From Bradyrhizobium rifense (GTDB lineage Bacteria; Pseudomonadota; Alphaproteobacteria; Rhizobiales; Xanthobacteraceae): a stretch of 64,000 nt of DNA. Positions 45,384 through 58,118 of this stretch are shown one piece after another. The stretch lies in NCBI RefSeq assembly GCF_008123425.1, contig NZ_VSSS01000008.1, positions 115,013 to 179,012 on the forward strand. Direction: 5' to 3'. Under the pieces are notes generated by a model that saw only the letters and a list, made by a program, of their open reading frames with translations, was not told the origin of the DNA and made no database searches. A program made the translations under genes and the position numbers. How positions within the stretch are numbered: position 1 is the first letter of the stretch; each line of letters begins with the position of its first letter.

Positions 45384-46553
45384 ATGAGCGTGTTCTGGCT
45401 AGCCTTGGCGGCATTCGCAATTGGCACCGAAAGCTTTGTTATTGCAGGCCTTTTGCCGACGATTGCCAACGACCTCTCAATTTCGGTCTCGGCCGCCGGT
45501 CAATTGGTGACCGCCTACGCCCTCACCTACGCCGTCGGCTCGCCGATCCTGGCGGTGACGTTGAACAACATCGACCGCCGCACGGTGTTGGCGTTGGCGC
45601 TTTCGACCTTCATCGCCGGAAACCTGTTCGCGGTGATGGCTTCGGGCTACGCGCTGCTGTTGGCCTCGCGCATGTTGATGGCGGTCGGCGCCGGGCTTTG
45701 CATGCCGACGGCGCTTGCCGTCTCGGTCGCCGTCGCCTCGCCGGAACGTCGCGGCCGGGCGGTGGCGCTGGTCACGTCGGGAATGACGGTCGCGACCGTC
45801 ATCGGTGTCCCCCTCGGCAACCTCGTCGGCAGCCTGTTCGGCTGGCGCGCGACGTTCGCCATGGTCGCAATGCTGGGCGCGATCGCGCTGACGGGCCTGC
45901 TTCTTGGGCTACCCCGAGGCCTGCCCAAAAGCACAGCTTCGCTCGCCGAGCGGCTGGCCGTGGCGCGTCACGGCAACGTCCTGATCGCGCTCCTCATCAC
46001 GGTATTATGGGCGCTCGGCGGCTTCACCATGTTCACCTATTTTGCTGTCCCGCTGCGCGCTCTGGGCTTCGACGCCTCGCACATCAGCCTCGCACTCCTG
46101 GTGTTCGGCGCAGCCGCGGCGATCGGGAATATGCTCGGCGGCCTCCTGGCCGACCGGCTCGGCACCGTCGTCACCGCGGCGCTCGGACTGATCGGCATGG
46201 CCAGCGCGCTTTTCCTCCATTCGCTGGTGCTGAAATTCCTCCCTGGGCAGGCGCATTATGCGATCCTGGGGCCGATTTTTCTCCAGGGCATTTCGGGCTG
46301 GGCGTTCTATCCGGCCCAGATCGCCAGCATTATCCGGATCGACCCGCAGGCCTCGATGGTCGCGCTCTCCATCAACGCCTCGGCCATGTATCTTGGCTTT
46401 GCGATCGGGGGAGCCTTGGGCGGCGCCGTGCTTGCGGCGTGGGGCCCGTCCGACCTTGGCTGGGTCGGCGGCGCGAGCGTCACAATGGCCCTTCTGGTGC
46501 ATCTCGCCCGTGGCTGGCAGGCGCGGCTGAAACCCGTCAAAATTGCCGGTTGA
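45384..46553 (+). CDS. MFS transporter (DHA1 type)
   Basis: 389 residues from ATG 45384. Twelve hydrophobic segments; motif A is altered but a [12 protein letters not shown] loop is visible in the second half (GGLLADRLG). N-terminal [19 protein letters not shown] is typical of the AraJ/YdhP-type exporter group. It probably expels a drug or small metabolite. Controlled by the divergent ArsR. Confidence 0.88.
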   Translation: MSVFWLALAAFAIGTESFVIAGLLPTIANDLSISVSAAGQLVTAYALTYAVGSPILAVTLNNIDRRTVLALALSTFIAGNLFAVMASGYALLLASRMLMAVGAGLCMPTALAVSVAVASPERRGRAVALVTSGMTVATVIGVPLGNLVGSLFGWRATFAMVAMLGAIALTGLLLGLPRGLPKSTASLAERLAVARHGNVLIALLITVLWALGGFTMFTYFAVPLRALGFDASHISLALLVFGAAAAIGNMLGGLLADRLGTVVTAALGLIGMASALFLHSLVLKFLPGQAHYAILGPIFLQGISGWAFYPAQIASIIRIDPQASMVALSINASAMYLGFAIGGALGGAVLAAWGPSDLGWVGGASVTMALLVHLARGWQARLKPVKIAG

Positions 46554-46639
46554 TGGGGCGTTTTTCGGGGTTTCGCCGCCCCGAAAACTGGTCTAAGACC
46601 CACCCGCGCGCGAGGGGCGACCCCGCGCTCTCGCACAAG

Positions 46640-46668
46640 GGGACGCGCGGCAAGCGCGCCCTTTTTTT
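46640..46668 (+). terminator. Terminator-like hairpin 28 bp before carB
   Basis: GGG-A-CGCGC pairs with GCGCG-CCC and is followed by seven T. It may end the MFS transcript or act as an attenuator in the carB leader. Confidence 0.6.
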
Positions 46669-46696
46669 GTGCCCGAATTCCAGCCCGCGAGCGGTG

Positions 46697-50161
<3,465 letters not shown>

Positions 50162-50338
50162 TCACGAGCGGAAGGCCAGGCCTTGAAGGTTAAGCCGTCC
50201 GCTAAGTGATTGGCGATGAAGCCACAATGGCCGGAGGAACTGTCCGGCCATGTGGTTGTTCTGTTCCGGCGCCAGACCCACATAACGCTCCGGGCGGCGG
50301 CATGTTCAGCCCCCGGACATACTGACGAATCAAGGTTG

Positions 50339-50366
50339 GCGCGCCCTCCGTTTTTGCAGGGCGCGC
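50339..50366 (+). promoter_or_regulatory. Hairpin in the greA leader
   Basis: GCGCGCCCT and AGGGCGCGC pair perfectly around a 10-base loop that contains TTTTT. It stands 21 bp before greA. Confidence 0.5.
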
Positions 50367-50387
50367 GACTGAAGGACGAGAGAAGAG

Positions 50388-50861
50388 ATGGAAAAGGTTC
50401 CGATGACAGCGGGCGGCTTTGCCGCACTCGGGGAAGAATTGAAGAAGCGCCAGTCTGAGGACCGTCCGCGCATTATCGAGCATATCGCCGAGGCGCGTTC
50501 GCACGGCGATCTGTCCGAGAACGCGGAATACCATGCCGCGAAGGAAGAGCAGTCTCACAATGAAGGCCGCATCGCCGAGCTCGAAGACAAGCTCGCGCGC
50601 GCCGACATCATCGATATTTCCAAGCTCTCCGGCGACACCATCAAGTTCGGCGCCACCGTGACGTTGGTGGACGAGGACACCGAGAAGAAGGCGGTGTGGC
50701 AGATCGTCGGCGAGGTCGAGGCCGACGCCAAGAAGGGCCGCATCTCGATCACCTCGCCGCTGGCGCGCGCGCTGATCGGCAAGAAGAAGGGCTCGACCGT
50801 CGAGGTCAACGCCCCCGGCGGCGCCAAGGCGTATGAGATCACCAAGGTGGAGTGGCGGTAA
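50388..50861 (+). CDS. greA: Transcription elongation factor GreA
   Basis: 157 residues. The N-terminal coiled coil ([44 protein letters not shown]) carries the acidic DLSENAEY tip, and the C-terminal FKBP-like domain holds [14 protein letters not shown] and [16 protein letters not shown]. It makes stalled polymerase cleave its backtracked RNA. ATG 50388 follows GAGAGAAGAG. Confidence 0.97.
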   Translation: MEKVPMTAGGFAALGEELKKRQSEDRPRIIEHIAEARSHGDLSENAEYHAAKEEQSHNEGRIAELEDKLARADIIDISKLSGDTIKFGATVTLVDEDTEKKAVWQIVGEVEADAKKGRISITSPLARALIGKKKGSTVEVNAPGGAKAYEITKVEWR

Positions 50862-50883
50862 TCCACTCCGCAAAAGCAGCCTG

Positions 50884-50908
50884 AAAAGCCGCGCTCTGCG
50901 CGGCTTTT
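50884..50908 (+). terminator. greA terminator
   Basis: AAAAGCCGCGC-TCT-GCGCGGCTTTT, perfect 11-bp stem, 22 bp past the stop. Confidence 0.85.
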
Positions 50909-50995
50909 CTGTTTCGCAATGTGTCCAGCGCGCGATTGTGAACCGCACCGTCCTCCGTCATGCTCGGCGCTGCCGTCCGAGCAAGGGAGGACACG

Positions 50996-51391
50996 ATGGA
51001 CATCGATCGCATCGCCACGCAAAGCCAGCCTTATCTGCTCAGCCTCTTCCGCTTCATCACCGGGCTACTATTGTTTCACTATGGCGTAGCCAAACTGTTC
51101 AAGTTTCCCCCGGTGGAGATGTTTTCTGAGGTCACGCCGTTGTCGCTCTGGGGCGTTGCCGGCATGTTCGAATTCGTGCTGGGCGGCCTGCTGATGATCG
51201 GCCTCTTCACGCGACTGGCTGCCTTCATCCTGTCCGGTGAGATGGCCTTCGCCTATTTCATCGAGCACCTGCCGCACAGTTTCTTTCCTATCGTCAACGA
51301 CGGCGCGCTGGCGATCGTGCTGTGCTTCGCGTGCCTCTTCTTCACAGCCGCCGGCAGCGGTCCGATCAGTGTGGATGCGATGCGGCGGTGA
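50996..51391 (+). CDS. DoxX-family membrane protein
   Basis: 131 residues from ATG 50996, after GGGAGG. Four hydrophobic segments; LSLFRFITGLLLFHYGVAKLFKF at the start and FEFVLGGLLMIGLFTRLAAFILSGEMAFAYF in the middle are typical DoxX. Possible role in redox or quinone-related processes; unproven. Confidence 0.85.
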   Translation: MDIDRIATQSQPYLLSLFRFITGLLLFHYGVAKLFKFPPVEMFSEVTPLSLWGVAGMFEFVLGGLLMIGLFTRLAAFILSGEMAFAYFIEHLPHSFFPIVNDGALAIVLCFACLFFTAAGSGPISVDAMRR

Positions 51392-51394
51392 CTC

Positions 51395-51874
51395 CTACCG
51401 CCGTCCCTTTACGTCCAGCGGCACGGCCGCCTCATACTTCGAATTGTGCAGCACCAGCGAGGTCCGCACGTTGCGCACGTGGGGCGCGGCGGTCAGGTGC
51501 GTCACAAAATCCTGGAAGGTCGCCATGTCGGGCGCGACGCATTTCAGGATGAAATCGACCTCGCCGGACAGCATCCAGCACTCCCGCACCAGCGGCTCGG
51601 CGCGCACGAATTCCTCGAAGGCGCGCAGATCCGCTTCCGCCTGGCTGGACAGGTGCACGGCGGCGAACACCGTGACGTCGAAGCCGAGCTTTCGCGCGTC
51701 CAGCAGTCCGCGGTAGCCGTGGATGTAGCCCTCCTCCTCCAGCGCCCGAACGCGGCGCAGGCATGGCGGGGGGGAGATCCCGACCCGTTTGGCGAGCTCG
51801 ACATTGGTGATTCGGCCGTCGGCCTGGATCTCGGCGAGAATTTTGAGGTCGATCTCGTCTAGGTTCCGCGACAC
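51395..51874 (-). CDS. Lrp/AsnC-family regulator
   Basis: 159 residues from GTG 51874, which has AGGAG upstream. The HTH part reads LDEIDLKILAEIQADGRITNVELAKRVGISPPPCLRRVRALEEEGYI; the C-terminal RAM domain has VRECWMLSGEVDFILKCVAPD. It probably controls amino-acid metabolism. Convergent with DoxX, divergent from trxB. Confidence 0.9.
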   Translation of the reverse strand: MSRNLDEIDLKILAEIQADGRITNVELAKRVGISPPPCLRRVRALEEEGYIHGYRGLLDARKLGFDVTVFAAVHLSSQAEADLRAFEEFVRAEPLVRECWMLSGEVDFILKCVAPDMATFQDFVTHLTAAPHVRNVRTSLVLHNSKYEAAVPLDVKGRR

Positions 51875-52134
51875 GTGATTGGAACTCCTGGCCTTACGGC
51901 GGTATCGGGTGGGTCTGTCGCAATCCTCATAGCCCAATCCGAGCCAACTGAGCAATTTTATTGCGCGTGCAGCGCAATCGACTTTTGTTCCTTGTTGGAA
52001 AAATCCGCCGACAGGGAATGCAATTCTTGCATAGCTCACCAGAAGGCTTAGATTAGCTCTGATATTTCAGCGCCTCCGCGAGGCCTCCCGGCACGTTCCG
52101 CGCCCGCGCTGCAATCCCCCGGTGAAAGGCGTCC

Positions 52135-53106
52135 GTGAATATGTCCGCTCCTGTTCATGCAAAGGTCGTCATTATTGGCTCCGGGCCCGCGGGCTACACT
52201 GCGGCGATCTACGCCGCGCGCGCGATGCTCGAGCCGATCCTGATCCAGGGCATGCAGGCCGGCGGCCAGCTCACCATCACCACCGATGTCGAGAACTATC
52301 CGGGCTTCGCCGACGTGATCCAGGGCCCCTGGCTGATGGAACAGATGGAGAAGCAAGCGGTCCATGTCGGTACCAGGATCGTCACCGACCTGGTCACCAA
52401 GCTGGAGACCACGCAGCGGCCGTTTCGCCTGACCTGCGACTCGGGCGATGTCTATCTCGCCGAAACCGTGATCCTCGCGACCGGCGCGCAGGCGCGCTGG
52501 CTCGGGCTGCCCTCTGAGGCGAAATTCCAGGGCGGCGGCGTGTCGGCCTGCGCCACCTGCGACGGCTTCTTCTACCGCAACAAGGACGTCGTGGTGGTCG
52601 GCGGCGGCAATACCGCGGTCGAGGAGGCCCTGTACCTCACCAACCATGCCTCGCAGGTCACCATCGTGCACCGCCGCGATCACTTCCGTGCCGAGCGCAT
52701 CCTGCAGGAGCGCCTGTTCAAGCACCCGAAGATCAAGGTGGTCTGGGACTCCGCCGTCGACGAGATCTGCGGCACTGAGAACCCGAACAAGGTCACCCAT
52801 GTGCGGCTGAAGAACGTCAAGACCGGTGCGCTTTCGGACGTGAAGACCGACGGCGTCTTCGTTGCCATCGGCCATGCGCCCGCGACCGAGCTTGTGAAAG
52901 ACCAGGTCAAGTTGAAACGGTCGGGCTATGTCGAGGTCGCCCCGAACTCGACCGCGACCTCGGTGCCCGGCCTGTTCGCCGCCGGCGACGTCGCTGACGA
53001 AACCTATCGCCAGGCCGTCACGGCCGCCGGCCTCGGCTGCATGGCAGCCCTCGAGGCCGAACGTTTCTTGGCCCTGCGCGCCAGCGAGCGCGCGGCAGCG
53101 GAATAA
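52135..53106 (+). CDS. trxB: Thioredoxin reductase
   Basis: 323 residues. FAD loop GSGPAG (15-20), redox-active CATC (139-142), NADPH loop GGGNTA and the FAD-contact GLFAAGDVAD near the end. It reduces thioredoxin with NADPH. GTG 52135 is 5 bases after AAAGG; ATG 52141 is the alternative. Confidence 0.95.
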   Translation: MNMSAPVHAKVVIIGSGPAGYTAAIYAARAMLEPILIQGMQAGGQLTITTDVENYPGFADVIQGPWLMEQMEKQAVHVGTRIVTDLVTKLETTQRPFRLTCDSGDVYLAETVILATGAQARWLGLPSEAKFQGGGVSACATCDGFFYRNKDVVVVGGGNTAVEEALYLTNHASQVTIVHRRDHFRAERILQERLFKHPKIKVVWDSAVDEICGTENPNKVTHVRLKNVKTGALSDVKTDGVFVAIGHAPATELVKDQVKLKRSGYVEVAPNSTATSVPGLFAAGDVADETYRQAVTAAGLGCMAALEAERFLALRASERAAAE

Positions 53107-53111
53107 CGATC

Positions 53112-54035
53112 ATGCCTCGAACACGCGACGGATTTACGGATATGGATTGGGACAAGCTGAAGGTGTTTCACGCGGCGGCGGAAGCGGGCAGCTTCACGCA
53201 TGCGGGAGAGCAGCTCGGCCTGTCGCAATCGGCGGTGTCACGCCAGGTCTCGGCGCTGGAGCAGGAGCTCTCGGTCTCGCTGTTCCACCGCCACGCCCGC
53301 GGCCTGATCCTCACCGAGCAGGGCGACCTCCTGTTCCGCACCGCGCATGACGTGTTCATGCAACTGCAGGCGGCGCGCGCGAAACTGACCGACAGCCGCG
53401 AGCGGCCGAGCGGCGATCTCAAGATCACCACCACACCCGGCGTCGGCATCAACTGGCTGATCCCGCGGCTCGGCGAATTCACCGCACTCTATCCGGAGAT
53501 CCGGATCTCGCTGATCGTCACCGACGAGGAGCTGGATCTGTCGATGCGCGAGGCCGACGTTGCGATCCGCACCCGCAAGCCGACGCAGCCGGATCTCATC
53601 CAGCGCAAGCTTTTCGCGATGGGCTTCCACGCCTATTGCTCGCCGGATTACATCAAGCGCTTCGGCACGCCGCGGACGCTGGAGGAGCTCGACTCCCACC
53701 GCATCATCACGCTGTCCGACGGCAACTTCGCGCCGCATTTGCAGAATCGCAACTGGCTGATCGAAGCCGGCCGCAACGGCTCGGGTCCGCGCGAAGCCTA
53801 TTTCAAGGTCAACAACATCCTTGGCCTCGTGCGCGCCTGTCAGCAGGGTCTCGGTATCGCGGCACTTCCGGATTACCTGATCGAAGAACAGAGCCGCCTT
53901 GTGCAACTGTTCGGCGAATCGGATTCGATCCAGCTCGATACGTATTTCGTCTATCCGGAAGAGCTGAAGACGGTCGCGCGCGTGCAGGTGTTCCGCGACT
54001 TCGTGGTGAGCAAAGCGCAGCGCTGGCCGTCCTGA
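53112..54035 (+). CDS. LysR-family regulator
   Basis: 307 residues. HTH: LKVFHAAAEAGSFTHAGEQLGLSQSAVSRQVSALEQEL, then LFHRHARGLILTEQG. The effector domain (about 100-300) has SGDLKITTTPGVGINWLIPRL. The gene begins 5 bp after trxB and may be read with it, so it could control redox genes; an internal ATG (MDWDKL) is an alternative start. Confidence 0.9.
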   Translation: MPRTRDGFTDMDWDKLKVFHAAAEAGSFTHAGEQLGLSQSAVSRQVSALEQELSVSLFHRHARGLILTEQGDLLFRTAHDVFMQLQAARAKLTDSRERPSGDLKITTTPGVGINWLIPRLGEFTALYPEIRISLIVTDEELDLSMREADVAIRTRKPTQPDLIQRKLFAMGFHAYCSPDYIKRFGTPRTLEELDSHRIITLSDGNFAPHLQNRNWLIEAGRNGSGPREAYFKVNNILGLVRACQQGLGIAALPDYLIEEQSRLVQLFGESDSIQLDTYFVYPEELKTVARVQVFRDFVVSKAQRWPS

Positions 54036-54101
54036 TTTCCGCATGACTGACATGCGGCCTCGGCTGTTGCTGCATGCCGCGGGTCAAGCCCATAATGTTT
54101 A

Positions 54102-54236
54102 CACGCTGAGCCTTCGCGTTGCGCATTTGTCCCCCTCCTCCAGTGGCGCGGGAGTTCAGTAATCCCTCTTGGAAGGTGATTGTGTCGGCCTCACGTGGCC
54201 AATACCTAAGCCGGGCCTTCGGGTCCGGCTTTTTTT
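54102..54236 (+). ncRNA. Candidate small RNA with C-rich anti-Shine-Dalgarno loop
   Basis: A promoter-like TTGCTG/CATAAT pair (54066-54096, 18-bp spacer) is followed by about 135 nt that end in a strong terminator (GCCGGGCC-TTCG-GGTCCGGC, then T7, 54210-54236). The segment CCCCCTCCTCC near 54129-54139 could pair with Shine-Dalgarno sequences. No open frame is convincing. The class is unknown. Confidence 0.45.
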
Positions 54237-54289
54237 CTGCCCAAACAGGCTTTCGCCTTCCGCGTGTATTGACAGTTTTGGGCATACCC

Positions 54290-54438
54290 CGCATCATTTC
54301 CAAATGATCACGAAGTCGTGCGCAATCGTCTCGAAAAAAGGCCCCCACCCGGGGACCTCGGATTTTTGCGCGCGCTAAACACGGCTTCGTCATCGCAAGC
54401 AAATCCCGAAAACCCCGCCGCCTGGACGGGGTTTTTTT
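54290..54438 (+). ncRNA. Candidate second small RNA or dapA-like leader
   Basis: TTGACA at about 54268-54273 with a weak -10 (CATACC) precedes some 150 nt ending in AAAACCCCG-CGGGGTTTT and a T7 run (54409-54438). It stops 47 bp before the aldolase gene, so it may be an independent RNA or an attenuated leader. Confidence 0.35.
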
Positions 54439-54484
54439 CATGTGCCCTCCGTCTCAGGTTTTTCCTTGAGAAGGAGATAACAAC

Positions 54485-55456
54485 ATGACCGATTTGCGAA
54501 CCCATATGCATGGGCTCTGGTTGCCGCTGGTGACGCCGTTTCGCGATGGCCGCCTCGACGAGACATCGCTGCGGCGGCTGACGCGGCACTACTGCACGCA
54601 AGGCATCGACGGCTTCATCCTGGGCGCGACCTCGGGCGAAGGCATGACGCTGCGCGACGCCGAGCTCGAACGCCTCGTCGCCATCGTCCGCGACGAGATG
54701 GCCGCCGGCCGCCGCAGCGTGCCGATCGGGCTTGGCCTGTCGGGCGCGGACACCTCGCGGATGAAGGAGCGGCTGGATGAGACCGCGCACTGGCCGATCG
54801 ACTTCTATCTGATCGCGAGCCCCTATTACGTGCGGCCGTCGCAGCGCGGCATCCTCGCGCATTTCGAAGCGCTGGCCGATCACGCCGCCTGGCCGCTCGC
54901 GCTCTACAACATCCCCTATCGCTGCGCCGTCGGCATCACCAACCAGACCCTGCTGCGGCTCGCCGAGCATCCCAACATCATCGGCCTGAAGGATTGCGGC
55001 GCGAGCCGCGAGCAGTCGATCGCGCTGCTGCGCGACCGGCCGCAGGGCTTTCGCGTGCTCACCGGCGAGGACGCCAACTATTTCGAGGCGCTCAGCGACG
55101 GCGCCGACGGTGGCATTTTGCTGTCGGCGCATCTCGAGACCGCAACCTTCGCCGCCGTGCATGCCGAGCTGAGGCGCGGCAACCCGGATGCAGCAGAGGC
55201 GCGCTGGCAGGAGGTCGCGGAGCTGACGCGGCTGTTGTTCGCTGAGCCGAGCCCGGCGCCGGCGAAGTATTGGCTGTGGCGAAGCGGCCTGATCGACAGC
55301 CCCGAGGTGCGCCTGCCGATGGTGGAAGTGAGCAGCGAGCTTGCAGCCACGCTCGATCGCGAGATCGAGCGGAGGTCAGAAAAATCGGCCTATGAAGAAC
55401 CGTTGGTGGCACTACGCCCCGACAGCCATATGGCAACGCCTATCATGCAGACCTGA
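54485..55456 (+). CDS. DapA-family (dihydrodipicolinate synthase-like) aldolase
   Basis: 323 residues; ATG 54485 follows GAAGGAGAT. TIM-barrel lyase with Schiff-base Lys169 (GLKDCG), Tyr141 in YNIPYR and GATSGEG (48-54) for the substrate carboxylate. DapA proper is shorter at about 290 residues; the last 35 residues here are extra. Whether it makes dihydrodipicolinate or acts on another keto-acid is open. Confidence 0.88.
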   Translation: MTDLRTHMHGLWLPLVTPFRDGRLDETSLRRLTRHYCTQGIDGFILGATSGEGMTLRDAELERLVAIVRDEMAAGRRSVPIGLGLSGADTSRMKERLDETAHWPIDFYLIASPYYVRPSQRGILAHFEALADHAAWPLALYNIPYRCAVGITNQTLLRLAEHPNIIGLKDCGASREQSIALLRDRPQGFRVLTGEDANYFEALSDGADGGILLSAHLETATFAAVHAELRRGNPDAAEARWQEVAELTRLLFAEPSPAPAKYWLWRSGLIDSPEVRLPMVEVSSELAATLDREIERRSEKSAYEEPLVALRPDSHMATPIMQT

Positions 55457-55586
55457 GTATGGACGGGTCGAGGCATATCCGATGTCCGCCTGGCTGCGCC
55501 GCGACATCGGGCTGATGGACGAGGATGTGAAATCCGTGTGGGAGCACGTTGACGAGATCAGGCGCAGGCATTGTGGGTGGGTTTAG
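55392..55586 (+). CDS. Small DUF1127-like protein
   Basis: 64 residues from ATG 55392, overlapping the aldolase end by 65 bp; ATG 55482 gives a 34-residue version without overlap. AWLRRDIGLMDEDV resembles the C-terminal LxDIGL motif of DUF1127 proteins. Weak otherwise. Confidence 0.4.
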   Translation: MKNRWWHYAPTAIWQRLSCRPEYGRVEAYPMSAWLRRDIGLMDEDVKSVWEHVDEIRRRHCGWV

Positions 55587-55599
55587 ATACCGCCCTCGC

Positions 55600-55680
55600 C
55601 TCCGCCGCACGCGCGGAGGCAGCCCCTCACCCTCCCTCTCCCCGTAAGGACGGGGAGAGGGCGTGAGAGAGCATCGCGTG
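55600..55680. repeat. REP-like hairpin cluster
   Basis: CTCTCCCCGT-AAGG-ACGGGGAGAG (55639-55662) and a nearby GCCTCCGCGC-type stem form compact hairpins of the kind dispersed in intergenic regions. Confidence 0.55.
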
Positions 55681-55784
55681 GTTAACCGGACGCGAACTCC
55701 GTTCGCACCTGCCGCATGGTGCATCCACGCCTCGTTTACGCAATCGCGCCTATCGTTTCCCTGCAAAGTCTTCAAACAGGGGGA

Positions 55785-55937
55785 ATGACCATGGGGCAAC
55801 GCGTTCGCCCGACCGCGGCGGAAATCTTCGCGCCCGCCGATCTTTTGCAGGGAATCCTGGTGGTGTCGTCGTTCGGCTTCTGGGCCGTGATGCTCGGCCT
55901 GATGCCGGTGCTGCTGTTTCGGGTCTGGCTCGCCTGA
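55785..55937 (+). CDS. 50-residue single-pass membrane protein
   Basis: ATG 55785 follows CAGGGGGA; ATG 55791 is an alternative. The first half is polar (RVRPTAAEIFAPADL) and the second a transmembrane helix (GILVVSSFGFWAVMLGLMPVLLF). Function unknown. Confidence 0.6.
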   Translation: MTMGQRVRPTAAEIFAPADLLQGILVVSSFGFWAVMLGLMPVLLFRVWLA

Positions 55938-56069
55938 CGGCGCAAGATCGCGGGGAAGGTTAACCCGTGGTGGCAAATGCGCTCAAAATGCGAGCGCTCT
56001 AGCGGCCCGGAATTTTAAAACATCCCACGTATCGTTCGACCCATAAGCGAAGAAATCGCGGGGGCGATC

Positions 56070-56216
56070 TTGAACAATCAGAATGATGCGGCGTCGCATT
56101 ACGACGCCGGACAGCAGGGCTTTTCCACCGAAGACATTATCTGGGCCATCGGCATCTGGTCGGTGATCCTGACGCTGTCGCCGGTCATCGTGTTTTACAT
56201 GCTGATGATCGCGTAA
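56070..56216 (+). CDS. 48-residue single-pass membrane protein
   Basis: TTG 56070 opens 48 codons; GCGGGGGCGATC stands upstream as ribosome-binding site. A polar start (NNQNDAASHYDAGQQGFSTED) precedes a long helix (IWAIGIWSVILTLSPVIVFYM). The plan matches the small protein 130 bp upstream, so the two may be functional relatives. Confidence 0.55.
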   Translation: MNNQNDAASHYDAGQQGFSTEDIIWAIGIWSVILTLSPVIVFYMLMIA

Positions 56217-56292
56217 CGTTACCATCAGTCCCAGAAACGCAAAACGCGCGGGACGCTCCGCGCGTTTGTCGTCCGGGGAATGATTGATGAAA

Positions 56293-56970
56293 TTATGCCG
56301 CCTGCTTGTGCATTGCGCCGGACGCCGACGCCGTGCCGCGAATGGCTTTCACTGAACGCTCGATCGCCGCCCACAGCCTTCCGATTTCCTGAGCTGCACG
56401 GCTCTCGGCCTGATACTCACGCGCGCCTTCGCCGTGGCTAAGGGCCATCAACAAATCCGAACGGTTGGTGATCTGACCGCCCCACACCGGAGCGCGGAAT
56501 TTTGCCAGCGCCTCGCGGGCAATCGTGACGATCGGGCTTTCGGATTCGTCGCGACGCGCCGGAGCACCGTTGAGCACGACCGCGTAGGGCTTGCGCGCCG
56601 CGCGGCACATCTGGATGGTTTCCTGCACCGCGTTGACGTCGAACACGCCGGGCCGTGCCGGGATGACCACCATCGTCGCGTTCTTGATGGCGTCGTCGAC
56701 CACGGCCGAGAGATTCGGCGGCGTGTCGATCAGCACCCACTCGTAACCGTCGCGCTTGGCCGCGGAGACGATGCCGCTGACCGAGTTCACCGCCGCCTTG
56801 ATCGGCGGCTCGTTGGTGCCACGCAGCTTGTGCCACAGCGTGAGCGAGCCTTGCGGATCCGCATCCACAAGCATCACCTGCTTGCTCGCCTTGATCTGCG
56901 CAGCAAGATGTGCAGCCAGGGTACTCTTGCCCGAGCCGCCTTTACGCGATGCAAAAACAATAACGTTCAT
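56293..56970 (-). CDS. Orphan ParA-family ATPase
   Basis: 225 residues. Deviant Walker A KGGSGKST (10-17), switch LVDADPQGS, Walker B-like VLIDTPPN, and a VWGGQITNRSDLLMALSHGEG stretch near the C-terminus. No parB is adjacent, so it may place another cargo, such as a chemoreceptor array or protein cluster, rather than DNA. An inverted repeat lies 80 bp upstream. Confidence 0.9.
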   Translation of the reverse strand: MNVIVFASRKGGSGKSTLAAHLAAQIKASKQVMLVDADPQGSLTLWHKLRGTNEPPIKAAVNSVSGIVSAAKRDGYEWVLIDTPPNLSAVVDDAIKNATMVVIPARPGVFDVNAVQETIQMCRAARKPYAVVLNGAPARRDESESPIVTIAREALAKFRAPVWGGQITNRSDLLMALSHGEGAREYQAESRAAQEIGRLWAAIERSVKAIRGTASASGAMHKQAA

Positions 56971-57367
56971 ACCTCTGGCCTCCAGATTGACCCCAGGCTA
57001 CGAAAATGAATCACCGCGCTGATTCGTGAAAGATAAATTTATCGAGAGTTGACTCAGAGCCACTAAATAACAAGACGTGTTGGCTTTGAGTCACACTGCT
57101 GCGTGCGACGACAGACACGAACCGTCATGAATCGCTGTTCACGCGGCCATTCGCGCGTTTTCCGGGCCATTTCAAGGGGAAGAGCGGACGACAACCTCGC
57201 CGCGCAAATCCTCACGCGGTTTTTTCCGTTGCGCGTGGTCGCAATCGCTGCAGGCGCCCGCGCGGCCTGCGCGAACAAAACGAGTCCGGTGGCTGTCGCA
57301 AGGCTGATGCCCGTGAGTCAGTTTGACGCGCGGGGGTCGAGGGTGTCGTGAAAGGGGGCGCGGACGC
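56971..57367. other. Upstream region of the orphan ParA gene
   Basis: No convincing gene. It holds a 13-bp inverted repeat, described next. Confidence 0.5.
57050..57093. promoter_or_regulatory. Inverted repeat upstream of parA
   Basis: TGACTCAGAGCCA (57050-57062) and TGGCTTTGAGTCA (57081-57093) pair with one mismatch across an 18-base spacer. It could be an operator or a centromere-like binding site. Confidence 0.5.
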
Positions 57368-57709
57368 CTAGCCGTCGTCGGTCTTTTTCTTCTTCTTCTT
57401 CGGCTTGGTCTTCTTCGCCACGACGGGCCTGATGTTGGTTGGTGCACCGGCGCGGACCTCGTCCGGCTCCGGCCCCTGGCGGAAGAACGCCCGGCATGGC
57501 GGCGACAGCTGCGCCTTCTTCCGGATCATGCAGGCGGTGATGGCATCGACGTTCGGGACGAACTCGCCGCACAGGCTCATCGCATCGGGCGTGCAGGCCT
57601 GCTGCTGCTCCGGCGTGTAGGCGAAGCCCGTGCCCGGCTGGACCAGAACGGCCAGCGCCAGCCCAAAGGTTGCAGCAGCCAAGGATGTCTTCAAGCGAAA
57701 CGCCGGCAT
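57368..57709 (-). CDS. Secreted cysteine-rich protein with lysine tail
   Basis: 113 residues from ATG 57709 with a signal peptide (LAAATFGLALAVLVQPGTGFA). Four cysteines (ACTPDAMSLCGEF, ITACMIRKKAQLSPPCRAFF) form a compact motif seen in other bradyrhizobial secreted proteins as I recall. A terminal KPKKKKKK tail is strongly basic. Function unknown. Confidence 0.7.
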   Translation of the reverse strand: MPAFRLKTSLAAATFGLALAVLVQPGTGFAYTPEQQQACTPDAMSLCGEFVPNVDAITACMIRKKAQLSPPCRAFFRQGPEPDEVRAGAPTNIRPVVAKKTKPKKKKKKTDDG

Positions 57710-57857
57710 CGAGCCCCCCAAATGTCGAGTCGGGAGGGAGTGTGGGTGAACGGGCGTTCGTTGGCAACGAGGGCCAGGGCGAAACCCGGCGGCTGTGCGG
57801 TCTCGGCAACAGGGAGGTCGCCGATAGACTGGGGGACGGTGCTCCGCGCTCGGTCAA

Positions 57858-57974
57858 CCTCTCCCGCTTGCGGGGGAGGTCGCGCCGAAGGCGCGGGTGG
57901 GGGCTCGTTCCGCATCGGGAGTGCCCCATTGCGGCGAGACCCCCACCCCAGCCCTCCCCCGCAAGCGGGAGAGG
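57858..57974. repeat. Element with 22-bp perfect inverted ends
   Basis: The 22-bp arms 57858-57879 and 57953-57974 are exact complements (CCTCTCCCGCTTGCGGGGGA at the start of the left arm) and enclose 73 bp. REP/MITE-like. Confidence 0.7.
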
Positions 57975-58016
57975 GGGCGCACCGACCTCGCGGCAAAGAC
58001 GCCCCTCGGCCAAAAC

Positions 58017-58118
58017 CCGAAAACAACCCCATGCACAGTAGCCAGGGCCCTGGGCGCCCTCGCGAATTTCCGCCCCTTACGGATTTTACGAATTTCCTTT
58101 GACACGTCGGGCAAAACA
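58017..58118. repeat. Dispersed repeat, CATGCACAGTAG type, copy 2
   Basis: Same end sequences as 19441-19525 (AACAACCCCATGCACAGTAG; CGTCGGGCAAAACA) with a different centre. Confidence 0.7.

Larger units (their letters stand above)
54036..54484. other. Intergenic region with two candidate small RNAs
   Basis: No protein gene. Two promoter-terminator units on the plus strand are listed separately. Confidence 0.5.

Noticed and set aside
45290..46696. Long in-frame extension upstream of carB that would make a 1623-residue protein
   Set aside because: It is antisense-like in character, Arg/Pro-rich, overlaps the well-supported MFS gene and lacks homology; CarB starts at 46697.
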